The translations under genes and the position numbers were made by a program. Below are positions 32,721-43,546 of a DNA stretch of 64,000 bases, in pieces. The notes beneath the pieces are model-generated. The model saw only the letters and a program-made list of their open reading frames with translations, was not told where the DNA came from and made no database searches. Source of the stretch: Larix kaempferi. Its lineage: Eukaryota > Streptophyta > Pinopsida > Pinales > Pinaceae. The stretch spans positions 9,604,001-9,668,000 of the forward strand of contig BSBM01000050.1 in NCBI GenBank assembly GCA_027924585.1, given 5' to 3'. Within the stretch, counting starts at the first letter, position 1. Each line of letters opens with the position of its first letter.

Positions 32721-33949
32721 ACCGAGCATCTGTTATCCTCCTCAAACTTGTTTAAAAAACAAAGAGGTACTCATAAAGCATGATGGGGGTTGGGGAGAAA
32801 TAAGTTAAGTTTGTTTTAGAAAGCTTTATGGCAGCTTGTGTCTCCCTTGAACATGGCACTTGTTTGCGTCTCATCATACAATTGGGTAATATGCTTGTCT
32901 CTGAGTCATGCCAATTCTATGAGTCATCCCGCTCCTTCAAGTCACCTAAAGAATGCCTCATTCATCGTTGCATTATGTCTTGGTCTCTGCCTCGTTGAGT
33001 CAATGTTGTCGAGTCATTGTTGTCGTGTCATTCCATGTTCAAGGGAAGTTTACCTTAGTCAACATCTGCAATATTGTCAGCCTTTGCATCCAAGTGTGTC
33101 ATTCCATACTCATTTATTTTATTACTTCACATCACTTTCCTATGTCAGTTTTATGTCGATGATGTGGGATTCATAATGGCCCCCCTTCAACGAGTCTATT
33201 CCTATCGAATTCAACTCATTATCCAGGGATTAGGCTTAGAAACCAATATTAGTACCTTGGTACCTGCATGCCTCAATGGTAGGTTTCCTTGTATTCGATA
33301 GTAGGTTTTCATCATTGACCTCTAAACAAATGATCTCGCAGATGTTCGACGTCAACTCATCTATTCGCATTTCATCGAGATGTACTATGATACCTTGGGA
33401 GTCATTGTCATCATTGGTGATTTCCCTTGTACTTGTTAACAGTTCACATCATTGACCGATAATCAAGTGGTTTCTACCATGTTCGAGTTCAAATCCTTGT
33501 AATCACATGGTTAGATTCGTATCGATTTGGGATCGAGTAGAAGACCCTGGATAGTTCTAATATTTATTTTCACATCCAGGTTGCAATGGTGATTTTTTAG
33601 TAGGTTCCCACGTGGACATTATGTTGGTGACCTTATTGATGTACTGTCACACATATCCACTCTTGTATTGGTTGTGGTTGTGTCATTGTCTAATCATGGA
33701 TCAAAGCTTGTAGTCTAGTAGCCATGATTTGTCTCTAGTCATTGTTGAGTCAGTACGATAATGGATCTGCGATGTATTGGTCGGCGGACATGTTTTGAGT
33801 CAGTTGTTTCGAGCATGAGTATGCCTGCCTCGGGGTTGTTAGACGTATTGTTGATATTCTCTTGCAGCTCTTCTCCAGTTCTCCTTTAGATAACCTTGCA
33901 GACTTATTATTGGTAAAGTGATTCGACCATCAGATTTCTTCTGACCTCA
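32721..33949. other. Gypsy-2 non-coding region before the 3' LTR
   Basis: No coding frame. Related in diverged form to gypsy-1 21141-22292. Confidence 0.55.
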
Positions 33950-33965
33950 CACTTTAGGGGGCATC
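33950..33965 (+). promoter_or_regulatory. Gypsy-2 polypurine tract
   Basis: ACTTTAGGGGGCATC just before the 3' LTR, preceded by TCTGACCTCACAC as in gypsy-1. Confidence 0.7.
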
Positions 33966-35014
33966 TTTTATACCTCAAATTGTCACACTATGTACCATTG
34001 AGAGTCTTCATGTCATATCACCGTGAGAAACATGATGTTTGTGCCTCCTAAGGGTGTTAGGACCCTTTGTTAACATGTTGGTCCCTTCCCTAGTCACACT
34101 TGGAAGCAAATCCAACAACTTAGGGGTCAAAAACCACTTGACCTAAGCCACTTATGGGCCTCCTAGAGATATTTTCGCGCCCTGCTAGTGGTACAGAGAG
34201 CGAAAATTTCTTATTTCCGCATTTTGCATGCCTATGGGGACACGAAATTACAATATTTTGGTGTTTTGCTTAGTTATGGGGGCGCAGAAATCCCTGAATA
34301 GCCATTATCCCTAGATTTTGGATCTTGGATTTCGAGGAGATTTTCATGGGATGAGGTCCCCCTTCGAATCCCAGCTCACATTCCCTCCTTGGCATGGTTT
34401 AGATCCTTGATCCACATCTTCCTCACTTAGATCCATAATCTCCTCTTAGTGGTTGGCCTCCCAAATCCTACTTAAAGAGAACCATACATGAGCTATGGGG
34501 GGTTGATCTTGGAAACACCAAACTTATGATCCCATGAGTCTTGCAAGGGTGATGTTGGATAGCTTGGAAGGAGGTGTTGTTGCTTTGGACATCAAGGTAT
34601 AACATTGTAATCAGATTCTTTCGGCTTTCTTATCAGTAATATAACTTATCATATTTCTCCCATTCTCACGTCTTTAATGATACATGCATGGAATTGTCTC
34701 TATTTGTATACTTAGATCTTTGTTTATACATATATTGATTTGGAGAAGGTGTTGTCTTTCCTTTGTGAACAAGTTCATAAGTCCATGATCAAAGGCTGGA
34801 GCTGGAGCAACTTAGGAGCAGCGAGGACAACCATCAGAGTAAGGTATGCAATCTACCTACTTTGTCTTTCCATAGCTTGTTAGCTTATGCGTGAGCTAGA
34901 TCTAGGAGGAATATAGTGTTTATTTGTTTCCTTTCTGTCTTGCGTAGGAAACTAGGGGCCTTTTTCAATCCCAAGGGGATATCTACCTATCCGTAGGGAG
35001 ATTTTCTCACCACA
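33966..35014 (+). repeat. Gypsy-2 3' LTR
   Basis: 1049 bp matching 26462-27503. Its first bases are TTTTATACC where the 5' copy has TGTTATACC, so the terminal TG has mutated. It ends CTCACCACA and is followed by the CCACC duplication. Confidence 0.92.
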
Positions 35015-35019
35015 CCACC

Positions 35020-35450
35020 TTTTACAACAAAGATGGAGTGGCAATGAGCAATGCAAAATATACTTCTTATTAGCATTTCATCGTTAGCTTTTGTAGCATC
35101 AAAATCATGTTTCTTGAATTGGACATCAGAGAAAAGTGGTAATAATCAGGTCTGATATCCTTGTTCGGAAATCAAGTAGTCTTTGTTCGAATGATTAGCT
35201 TCAAGTAACTTTTGTGAATCTCTTAGTATTTGTTCCCCTATTGTGAAGTATTCACAATTTGACATAAATTTGAAAAGAACTTGCAAAATCTGAGGCAAGG
35301 AAAAAAGTGTAGGAGGTCCATTGGCTGAATTGTCACCTTACAATTCTTCATTATGAGCTTGCTTTGGTCTTCCTTGCCTGCATTGTAACTAAATTTGTAA
35401 CCTGGATGACATTGTCATGATTGGAATATGGAAAATGTCCTTTACGACCA
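35020..35450 (-). pseudogene. BEACH-family-like host gene fragment, upstream half
   Basis: On the minus strand one frame reads ANGPPTLFSLPQILQVLFKF, then QKLLEANHSNKDYLISEQGY, one stop, LLPLFSDVQFKKHDFDATKA and IRSIFCIAHCHSIFVVKG, continuing across the gypsy-2 insertion into 26461-25996. About 230 codons over both halves hold only three stops and no frameshift. The absence of interruptions suggests an intronless (processed) copy. It lies on the same strand as copia-1 gag, within copia-1. Confidence 0.5.
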
Positions 35451-35750
35451 GTTCATTCAATTTCAAAACTAAGGATTCTAAAGGGATCCATCTTTGAGTG
35501 CTTCCCAACTCGGCTATGACTAATTAATTTAGAATATAAAATATCAACTTCTATGTTAATGCATAAATCTCGTACACATGCGACATTTTTGCAATTCACA
35601 CAGTAAGGCATCATCAACATATAGCATGCATCCAACCGAAGACATCCTCATCAGATCCAAGAAGCAATATGAGTCCATAAATGCTAAAGAATAGTCAAAA
35701 GACAGGATCGCGCGGCCTAGCCTCTGTTCAGGTGCACGACTACGCATATT
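35451..35750 (-). pseudogene. Further coding-like sequence upstream of the BEACH-like fragment
   Basis: Minus-strand frames give RLGRAILSFDYSLAFMDSYC, DLMRMSSVGCMLYVDDALLC and, after a frame change, LISHSRVGKHSKMDPFRILS. It probably belongs to the same captured gene. The YVDD string resembles a reverse transcriptase box, but the surrounding residues do not. Confidence 0.35.
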
Positions 35751-36042
35751 TACCAGTTATGTTCCCACGTAAGCCTTGCATGGATTTCCCTTCGATATCA
35801 TCGCGACTGTCAAAATGGCAGGATCTAAACCACCAGTTGTGCATTAAAGGCTCCTAAAATCCCATCACCAACACAAATTCAAACCTATCTTCTCAACATG
35901 ATGGATTGGAATTCAATAACCCCCATTGTGTACCTTGAAGCTAGTCCATGAGTTGATGGGGTTCACACTTGGATCTAGTCGTTTCTTGGCCACCTCTTGG
36001 CTTATAAAAGGAAACCATGGGCATGCAACTTAGAGGAGAAAT
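35751..36042. other. Copia-1 interior, nothing recognised
   Basis: No coding frame. A TATA-like CTTATAAAAGG occurs near 36001 on the plus strand, without an associated gene. Confidence 0.4.
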
Positions 36043-37046
36043 TGTTGACGTTAGTATCATATTATTATTTTATTGCATCATATTATTATGTGCTTGAAAT
36101 AATAATAGATTTCCATTCTTTTATATTAAAATTGTTCAACTATTAGATTAGTATAATGTTGGCCAAGGTTAGGTGTTATTGTTCAAAGTTGTGTGGATTT
36201 GAATAGATTATTTGATTAAATAGTTAAGTTTCTTTTGTTTGTTTGTTCGATTTCCCGTTACTCGGGGCCGGTAGCAATGAACCATTGGTTAAGAACCGCA
36301 ACATAGGGGCATCTAAGCCATCAAAGTCACCCGAGGATCGCATCTAGCCTGGGCCACACCAACCCTTATGATGGTTGGATTTTTGGGTATCTCCTCCCAA
36401 TGATCTCACCCCTAAGGGGAATTCAACTCGGGTCACCCTGCTGACGAGACCCACACCTTAATCGAATGAGCTAGCGAGAATTGAAATTAAATAGTTAAGT
36501 TTGATTATTGGTTTTGGATGTAATTTTGTTTAGTTGTGGCCAATTCAAATCAAGATTTTGTTTGGATTAACTAGACTAAGATATATGATACATTTCAGTT
36601 GTGTTAGAGGTATTATTTAATTATACATCTGAAACATTTTTTGTGTTAGATGTTGTTTAAATAGTTATTAGTTATTAAAGGTTTTAGCTTGTTTATCATA
36701 GATTTAGCAACTTAGTTTTCTATTAAATCATTCCAGAGTTTAATTTTGTAATTTGGGATCCTTAGATTAACTTGTATATTTGTATTATATTTGATTTTTA
36801 TTTCAATTCTTTCTTATGTATATCAGTTTAGTAATTGAATGATAGGTTATTGTATATATCTCAGCCTGAAGATGTTGCAATATACTTAGTTTAGTTCCCT
36901 TTTCTCTAGGTTAGGAATAAAACAGGCTAACATAGCCATAAAACCCGTGAGGCTTAACCATTTTAAACAACTTGGGATTGTCTAAATACCCTCGGATCGG
37001 GTTAGTTCCTCCTTGTTGATGCCAGTTCATTTATTCTGCGTCAACA
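36043..37046. mobile_element. Solo LTR in copia-1 interior
   Basis: Starts TGTTGACG and ends CGTCAACA, a perfect 8-bp inverted terminus of the TG...CA type. Flanks are GAAAT (36038-36042) and GAAAC (37047-37051), one difference. With the nested SINE and one copy of its duplication removed, the LTR is about 730 bp. No internal region or partner LTR in the window. Confidence 0.72.
36232..36485 (-). mobile_element. tRNA-derived SINE (Au-like) inside the solo LTR
   Basis: The body is flanked by a perfect 17-bp duplication ATTAAATAGTTAAGTTT (36215-36231 and 36486-36502). On the minus strand it begins with tRNA-like sequence CTAGCTCATTCGATTAAGG (A-box-like), followed by GAGTTGAATTCC (B-box-like), and ends in an AAAC-rich tail (AACAAACAAACAAAAG). 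The length of about 254 bp, promoter-like boxes, tail and long duplication together identify a SINE, transcribed by RNA polymerase III and mobilised by LINE proteins. Confidence 0.8.
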
Positions 37047-37051
37047 GAAAC

Positions 37052-38792
37052 CAAGAGCAAGGTTATGATGCAGAAATTGTATTGGAGATTCCTCATAGCC
37101 CATCCCTTTCATATTTGTTGGCATTCTCGAATCTCTCTTTCCTTCTTCCTTCAAGGGGCAAGTGCTTCTCTCCATTGGTTATTTGATCTATCTAGCATTT
37201 AGTGTGGACAAAATAGGCCTCCCTAAGGGAGATTGTTGGCTTCCCTTTGAATCCTTTACTTCCTAGGTGACACGACATGTATTTCCTTGACCATTGGGCA
37301 ATCTAAAGTGGTTCTTGCATTGGTTCTTTGTTGTGGTTTGTACCCTATTGTTCCCTTTTATCATTCCAATTTATTTTTGTTTTTATTTGGTCTTATTTCA
37401 CTAACAAAGCCTTGTAGGATCTAATTTGCGGTTATCACATTTGGTTTATGTTTCTAAATATTGGGCCTAGTCAACAACCTCAAGGGCTTTCACCCAAAGT
37501 GGGAGAGGCTGCACACTTTTGTGCATAATTTCCCACAACATTCTATTTGGCAATAGGATATGTTCTTAGGAGATCTTTGGTATGACTAGGGAGGAAGTTG
37601 AATCCGATTTCCACCAACAATATCACAATAAATCATGAAACGAAGTGTAGACATGACATTGCTTCCATACGTTGTGAATCACGTTGAACCCAGTCCATCA
37701 ATTTTGATGCCCCATTTTTAGAATACATGTGTTGTGATAAGAGAAGGGGGGGGGCGTAAGATTCCTTTGTCATATATCACTAGATGTTCTAATCATGTTT
37801 TCTACCTTGTCAAACATTGCCACATGCAATTGCATCTACTTTCCTTATAATGTGCCACAAAGCTTTTCATGGATCTGCTCTCAAGAGTATTGAGTTATAT
37901 CATCTCTTCTTAGCTTGATTGACAATGAACACATTATTATTCATCTCCCGGTGTTGTTTTTTTGGAGTTTATGACTGCCATATGCATTGTTGTAAACAAT
38001 GACTTATGTCCTTTATCTTGTTCCTATTAATTGTTAAAAATGGTCTTCATGGTCTACTTGATGGATCTCCCCCCGAGTTTGTACACTATCCAAGATCCTC
38101 TACTCTTCCTTCCTCTAGCCTTGATGATTAAGTGCTAAATATCTATTGTTGTATTTTTATTTTGAACATTTCAACATTTTTTCCAAGGTATGTTCTTTGA
38201 TGGATAAGAGCCAATTTTGGTTCTCTTCAAATCACTTCAAACAAACCGCTCTAGTTACTAATAATAAACACGCTTAGTTGAGTGGATACAATCAGCTCAA
38301 GTAATATCTTTATGTTATGGCCTTGTGCAACATTTCAACCATATTATGATCTCAAGTTAACATGATACTCCATGTCACTTTCTCAGTCAAGTCGCCTTTC
38401 GGTCCTTTAGTCCTTGAATGTTCTAAGGGTCTGTTTTTCTTATTTATTCATCATGTTATATGTAGAATCACAAATAACTGCCATAGCTTCAAATCTAGGT
38501 TTGTTTCGAATCTTTTTCGAATAGATTCTTCTTTCTTCATTTTTTCAATACTATAAGGCTTCTTGTCACATTTGCTAATATCTGCCACTTGAGATGAGTT
38601 TAGTCCACAAGGATGCTCTACAATTATCATTTCACAATTTCCACATATTTCTTCAATTTCATACTATTTTTGCCACCTGTTATTCATGGTTTCCCATCAC
38701 CCATACTTATTATTTGTGTCTTATGTTTTGACTAATGTTAATAATTTGTTGTGTACTCTAAGGGGCCTTCATCAATACTCAATTTGTATTCT
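37052..38792. other. Copia-1 interior, no gene recognised
   Basis: About 1.7 kb where pol would be expected, but no integrase, RT or RNase H motif is seen on either strand and stops are dense. Confidence 0.5.
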
Positions 38793-40329
38793 TTAGTTTG
38801 AATTAGAGAGGCTTTTTTCATATTCTTTCTTGGGAAGATATTCTGGCATTCTCTCTTCATCATCGACTTCATGTACAATTTTATCATCTTCAGTAGTCTC
38901 TTCTAGATTTTTGCTTTCATTGTTTTGAGCAATCTGAGCATCTTTACAAACCTCGTGTTCTTTGTTGCTTGTCCCTTCATATTTATTTCTCCAAATGTTT
39001 TCGTGTTCTTGATTTGGAGGTCTGGATGGTTTACTTTTGCAATATCGTGTTATGTGCCAAACAAGATAACAATTGTAGCATTTAAAATTTTCAGGAACCG
39101 TGTACATACCTCTATAGTTAGCTTGAGTACTTCTTCTATAAGCTATGCAATGTGTAGCCTTATGTCCATAATTATGACATGAATAACAATAGCTATAAAA
39201 GATGTTTTGATACCTGGGCGCATATAGTCTTCATGGGGTAATCCTCTTGAATCCTTGATTGACACTTCTGGGTTGATCATGGTCCATTTCCTTACTGGTT
39301 TCTTCATTGAAATTTCTCAAGTCATTTGCAACACTCTGAATATTTTTATCATTCTTCTTTACTTATGATATGATCTCTTCTTTTTCAACAATGTGCTCTT
39401 GCTTAGTACCATACCCAACTCCAATCTTGTCATTTGGATCTTTATGTTGATTAAGGATGTCTTCTAGAACCGATGAGCTCTTTTTAAACTTCCAGCTTGT
39501 AGTAGTCATCCTTTCCAATTGCTTGTGTAGTGATTTGATCTCAGCTTCCTTTTCTTGTATCCCTTTTATTAGTTCTCCAATACAATCTGTCATTTGTATT
39601 TTTGAATTTTGATCACCCTCTTGGGTCTTCTATAGTTGTTCTTTAAAAGACAGACTTTCTTCCTTGAGTTTTGCAATTTCTTCCACTTGCACATTTTTCT
39701 CTTTTAGGTTCTTCTAATAAGTTTTCTAGCTGCACATTCTTCTTCTTGAGTTCCATCAATTCTTCTAGAGCATGCATAACCTTCCTTTCAATATATTCAA
39801 GAGTTCAAGATTCATTCTCATATTTTTTAGGAACTTCAATATATGAATCCTCCTTTTTCTCCTCATCATTCTTATGAGAGAAATCAATAGAAGTATGTCT
39901 TATGTCATCACAAAGATATTTTAAAATATTCTTATCTTCATGGTTTCTTGATTTTTGCACTATATCCTTGATAGGGTTGTCTTCTATTTCGATTATTTCC
40001 TTATGTGCTTCAAAAATCTCCTCAGCTAAGTATAGATTCTTCAAATTGTCCAAAATCTCTTTATTTGAAGTACATTGTTCCATTTTTTCCTTCACAGGGC
40101 CTGCAAGTCCATCCAGGATGGCCTCCATTTCCATTGATTTGTTCTTTCTAGAATCCAATTGAGATGCATATTTTTCTCTCTTTGGAAGAGTGTAACCAGA
40201 GACTACTGACTCCCATACACCAAATCCCACTGACTTCAAATACACCTTCATTCTCACACTCCATGATGCATAATTGGTCCCGTTAAATAGTGGTGCTCCA
40301 TTCATAGAAATAACTACTTGTCCTTCCAT
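38793..40329 (-). pseudogene. Copia-1 gag, broken
   Basis: The structural protein opens at 40329 with MEGQVVISMNGAPLFNGTNY and WSVRMKVYLKSVGFGVWES, the N-terminal gag domain (DUF4219-type), followed by the UBN2-type region with LDGLAGPVKEKMEQC and KLYLAEE-like LKNLYLAEEIFEAHKE. After frame changes come a coiled-coil-like stretch (39593-39363) and a zinc knuckle CYNCYLVWHITRYC near 39073 with CX2CX4HX4C spacing intact. It ends near 38793. The primer site lies about 55 bases upstream. Confidence 0.82.
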
Positions 40330-40382
40330 GTGTGTTCACGTGGATCTCCTTCAAGTTAACCAAACTTGTATGAAGGACCTGC

Positions 40383-40394
40383 TCTGATACCAAT
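40383..40394 (-). promoter_or_regulatory. Copia-1 primer-binding site (initiator Met tRNA)
   Basis: On the minus strand TTGGTATCAGAGCAGG follows the LTR end CCAACA. TGGTATCAGAGC is the classical complement to the plant initiator Met tRNA 3' end. Confidence 0.88.
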
Positions 40395-41405
40395 TGTTGG
40401 AACACGGAATGATACTGAGAGGGGGGGTGAATCGGTATCATGCACAGTTTAAAATTTTCTTATTTCATTGATCATATATTGTTGTGCATTCACCATCAAT
40501 CATAAACAAGATAAATAAATACAAGAGTGTACACAATATATTTATGAGAATTCAATGAATCGTTTTGATAAAAATCACAAGTGTTTTTACATCTATCTTT
40601 TCAACTCCAACTGAAAGGGTTCCAAACCTCTAGATTTTATCAGCTTCAATTGATGGGATGCTCCAACACCCCTATTCTCCAACTACAACTAGGAGGGATT
40701 CAACCCTCTAAATTTTATCAGCTTCAACTTATGGGATATTCCAACACCCATGTTCTTTAGCTACAATTGGAAGGGAACCAACCCTTTGCTTGTAGATGTA
40801 TTTTTTTTTCAATTACAATCACTTCAATCTCTGCTCTAATATTCTCCTTTTCAAATCTATCTGCAACTGTTCTCTAAAAATCATCACTGTCAAGGTTTCT
40901 TCCAACACTACATTCACTATTGTCTAAGCATGCATGACTTTAAACCTATGCACTTCTCAGAAATATGTGTGGCTTACTAACAACTCGATTCATATCTAGT
41001 CAAGAATACGCCCTGCTGGTCATACTCATGGTTCTCATAGCACTTTGATTGCTCCTTGCTACTATAGAGAACCCTGCAAATATAGGGGACATACTAAATC
41101 CCCAAACCACCTCTCATTGAAACCTAAGATGCATTAAAAATGGTTACATTTCTATAGCATGCAATGTCTCAATGCAAACTTAAAGATAAAGACCCCAAGA
41201 TATAGTTACTTGGTCTTTGCATGGAAGAATAAAGAGATACGTTGTGTGTCTTGCAAACAAGCCCAGCAATTTACTTCAACCATGAATATGTCTAACTAAA
41301 ACCTACAATTTAAAACAATAGTCTAAGCCCAAAATTCCATCGTATCATATTCATATATCATCCTTCCTTTCATATGCCCATGCTCTATTCTACTACAATA
41401 TCATG
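40395..41405 (-). repeat. Copia-1 5' LTR, first part
   Basis: Matches 8188-8416 plus 23335-24125. It contains the unoccupied counterpart of the gypsy-1 insertion site, near GAAAGGGTTCC at 40614-40624. Interrupted at 41406 by the TRIM-like element. Confidence 0.85.
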
Positions 41406-42958
41406 TGTTAGAAAAACAAGATCGCAGAACAATAGCATAAAATAAGATGCAGAAATAAAACACATAAACACAATACAATATAATCCAAGCAACCACATAC
41501 CAATAGACATGCAATGTTTACATGGAAAACCCAAACTGGGAAAAAAACACCATAATAGATCTATTATATCCCTTGACATAAGCCAGTCAAGATGGGCCAA
41601 TTGAGCTAGCCACTACTCACCTTAAGACCACTTTACAATGGAGCCTCCTCAAGCCTTATGAAGGCTTCTTTACATGCAATACCTCGGGCCAATACCATGG
41701 GATACAAAATACCATTGGCCACCAAATACTAGGGGACACCAAATACCATTTCTTTGACCCAAACCAAGATTAGCTCAATGACTCATTCACCGAGTCAAGG
41801 TTAACCCTAACAATCCCCCTTTAAACTTGACTTGGAGTAAATCACCAACTCCCCTCAAAGGTTTAACTGAGGAATCTACGCATGTACCCCTATCACGTAG
41901 GTCTACATGACTTTACCAGTGAGTTACCAGGGGTACGCATGCCTAACTAGGTCTTACAACAGTATGCCCACTCACATGCAATACAATTTTCTTCTCCATT
42001 ATAATTTTTTTTCCATGTGTATCATGGTGATTGCACCATCACCATCTATTGCTACATCCTCTTATGTTCCATGCTTTTCATTTATCATGTCTCCTCATCA
42101 TTGATGTACATATAAAAAGAATTCATCTACCAGATTACATGGGTCCTTAGCCACTGTAACTGCCATTTCTATCAGAATTCTCTTCACATACATGGTCTGT
42201 CAATCTTGGTCCCAAAACCGAGATTAAACCATCTCATATTCCTCCCGCAATCGAAGACTCAACCTCTCTGATTGTACATCAAGCTAGGATACAAGTACAC
42301 GTGCCACCCTCGTACCTACCCATTGGTTCATTCCACACTTGATGCAACATATCTTCTGTATGCATGAGATGGATACAATTATTTTTCCATGCTTCTAAGA
42401 ACCCAGAGAAATCACATTATAACAAGAACCAAAATCTGCAGGGGTGTCGAGTACCACCGAACATGCACCCCATACAATTTTAATTTAGATACAAGAATAT
42501 GGCCTCAAGGATCTCCAACCTTGCGCTCTAATACCAATTGTTAGAAAAACGGGATCGCAGAACAATAGCATAAAATAAGAAGCAAAAATAAAACACATAA
42601 ACACAATACAAGATAATCCAAGCAACCCAATAACAATAGACACACAATGTTTACATGGAAAACCCAAACCGGGAAAAAACCACCATAATAGATCTATTAT
42701 CTCCCTTGACCTAAGCCAGTCAAGTCGGGCCAACTAGCCACCGCTCACCTCCAGGCCACTTTACAATGGAGCCTCCTCAATCCTTTTAAATGCTTCTTTA
42801 CATGCAATACCTTGGGACAATACCATGGGCTACAAAATACCATTGGCCACCAAATACCAAGGGACACCAAATACCATTAGCCACCAAATTCCATTTTTTT
42901 TACCCAAGCCAAGATTATCCCAATGACTCATTCACCGAGTCAAAGTTAACCCTAATAC
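41406..42958 (-). mobile_element. TRIM-like small LTR element inside the copia-1 5' LTR
   Basis: LTRs at 41406-41812 (407 bp) and 42539-42958 (420 bp) both start TGTTAGAAAAAC. The first ends CCCTAACA and the second CCCTAATAC. A perfect target duplication TCATG flanks it (41401-41405 and 42959-42963). A primer site, TTGGTATTAGAGC on the minus strand, abuts the right LTR (about 42525-42538), and a purine tract abuts the left one. The interior, 41813-42538, has no coding frame. At 1.55 kb it is too short to code for its own movement. Confidence 0.85.
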
Positions 42959-42963
42959 TCATG

Positions 42964-43546
42964 TAGTTCATATTCTTTATTCATGCTACTCCACTAACAC
43001 ACACTCCCTATATTTCAACAAATCGATCCCATATATATAGCTCATGGCGATTCCCAAAAGATTTGAATTTGGCCTGACCTGTCACATTTTATTTTGATTT
43101 TAATCTAGGCCGACATGACATGTTTTGTCAATTTGTTTTATGAGTAAGGCCAACATGTCATACTTCTACAAGCGCTTCTCTTCTTCTCTTCAATATTGTT
43201 TCAAGGAGGATGCTTTGGCTTGCTTGAACTTTGAGGATGCTTCACAACTTGTCTTTATGACATGTTCTTAAGCCACTTCATCATGACACCTTCATATTTA
43301 TGCTTCAAGACTTTGACACATCATTCAAGATTGACATCATCATTTTGTCTTACCTCTCAACAGGACATTTGTCATACACAATATTTCACTCAGTCTTCTT
43401 GACATCAACGACAACACTATTCAACCAATATCCCTATAATACTGCCACAACATCATCATCACTTAACAATCTTATAAGCTCAAGATGTAATATCAATGGC
43501 ACATATCTCTTGACCTTTTTGACATCAATGACAACTTTACTCAACA
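42964..43546 (-). repeat. Copia-1 5' LTR, second part
   Basis: Continues the LTR after the TRIM-like element, matching 24130-24695 and ending CTCAACA at 43546. The flanking 5-mer CATAA compares with CATAC left of 8188. Confidence 0.85.

Larger units (their letters stand above)
26462..35014 (+). mobile_element. Gypsy-2: internally deleted Ty3/gypsy relative of gypsy-1
   Basis: LTRs at 26462-27503 and 33966-35014 are flanked by a perfect 5-bp target duplication CCACC (26457-26461 and 35015-35019). The primer site, leader, gag remnant, protease, hairpin arrays and purine tract lie in the same order as in gypsy-1, but the capsid core, RT, RNase H, integrase, second RNase H and antisense gene are absent. 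At 8.6 kb it must have depended on proteins from another element. Confidence 0.9.
8188..43546 (-). mobile_element. Copia-1: Ty1/copia element, expanded by nested insertions
   Basis: The left and right parts form one LTR pair. Both LTRs read, on the plus strand, from TGTTGG-like (TATTGA at 8188, TGTTGG at 40395) to CTCAACA (24695 and 43546). After nested insertions are removed they are about 1590 and 1594 bp. The right LTR is followed on the minus strand by a primer site for initiator Met tRNA (40383-40394) and gag. The left LTR is preceded on the minus strand by a purine tract. Flanking 5-mers are CATAC (8183-8187) and CATAA (43547-43551). The element hosts gypsy-1, gypsy-2, a solo LTR with a SINE, and a TRIM-like element. 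No integrase or reverse transcriptase was found, so it was non-autonomous, with gag only. Confidence 0.82.

Noticed and set aside
35556-35640. YVDD string suggesting a copia reverse transcriptase on the minus strand
   Set aside because: The residues around it do not match the RT palm, no other RT motif is nearby, and the neighbouring frame fits the captured host gene better.
36232-36485. Functional tRNA gene
   Set aside because: Only the A- and B-box regions look tRNA-like. No acceptor stem pairs, and the tail and flanking duplication identify a SINE.
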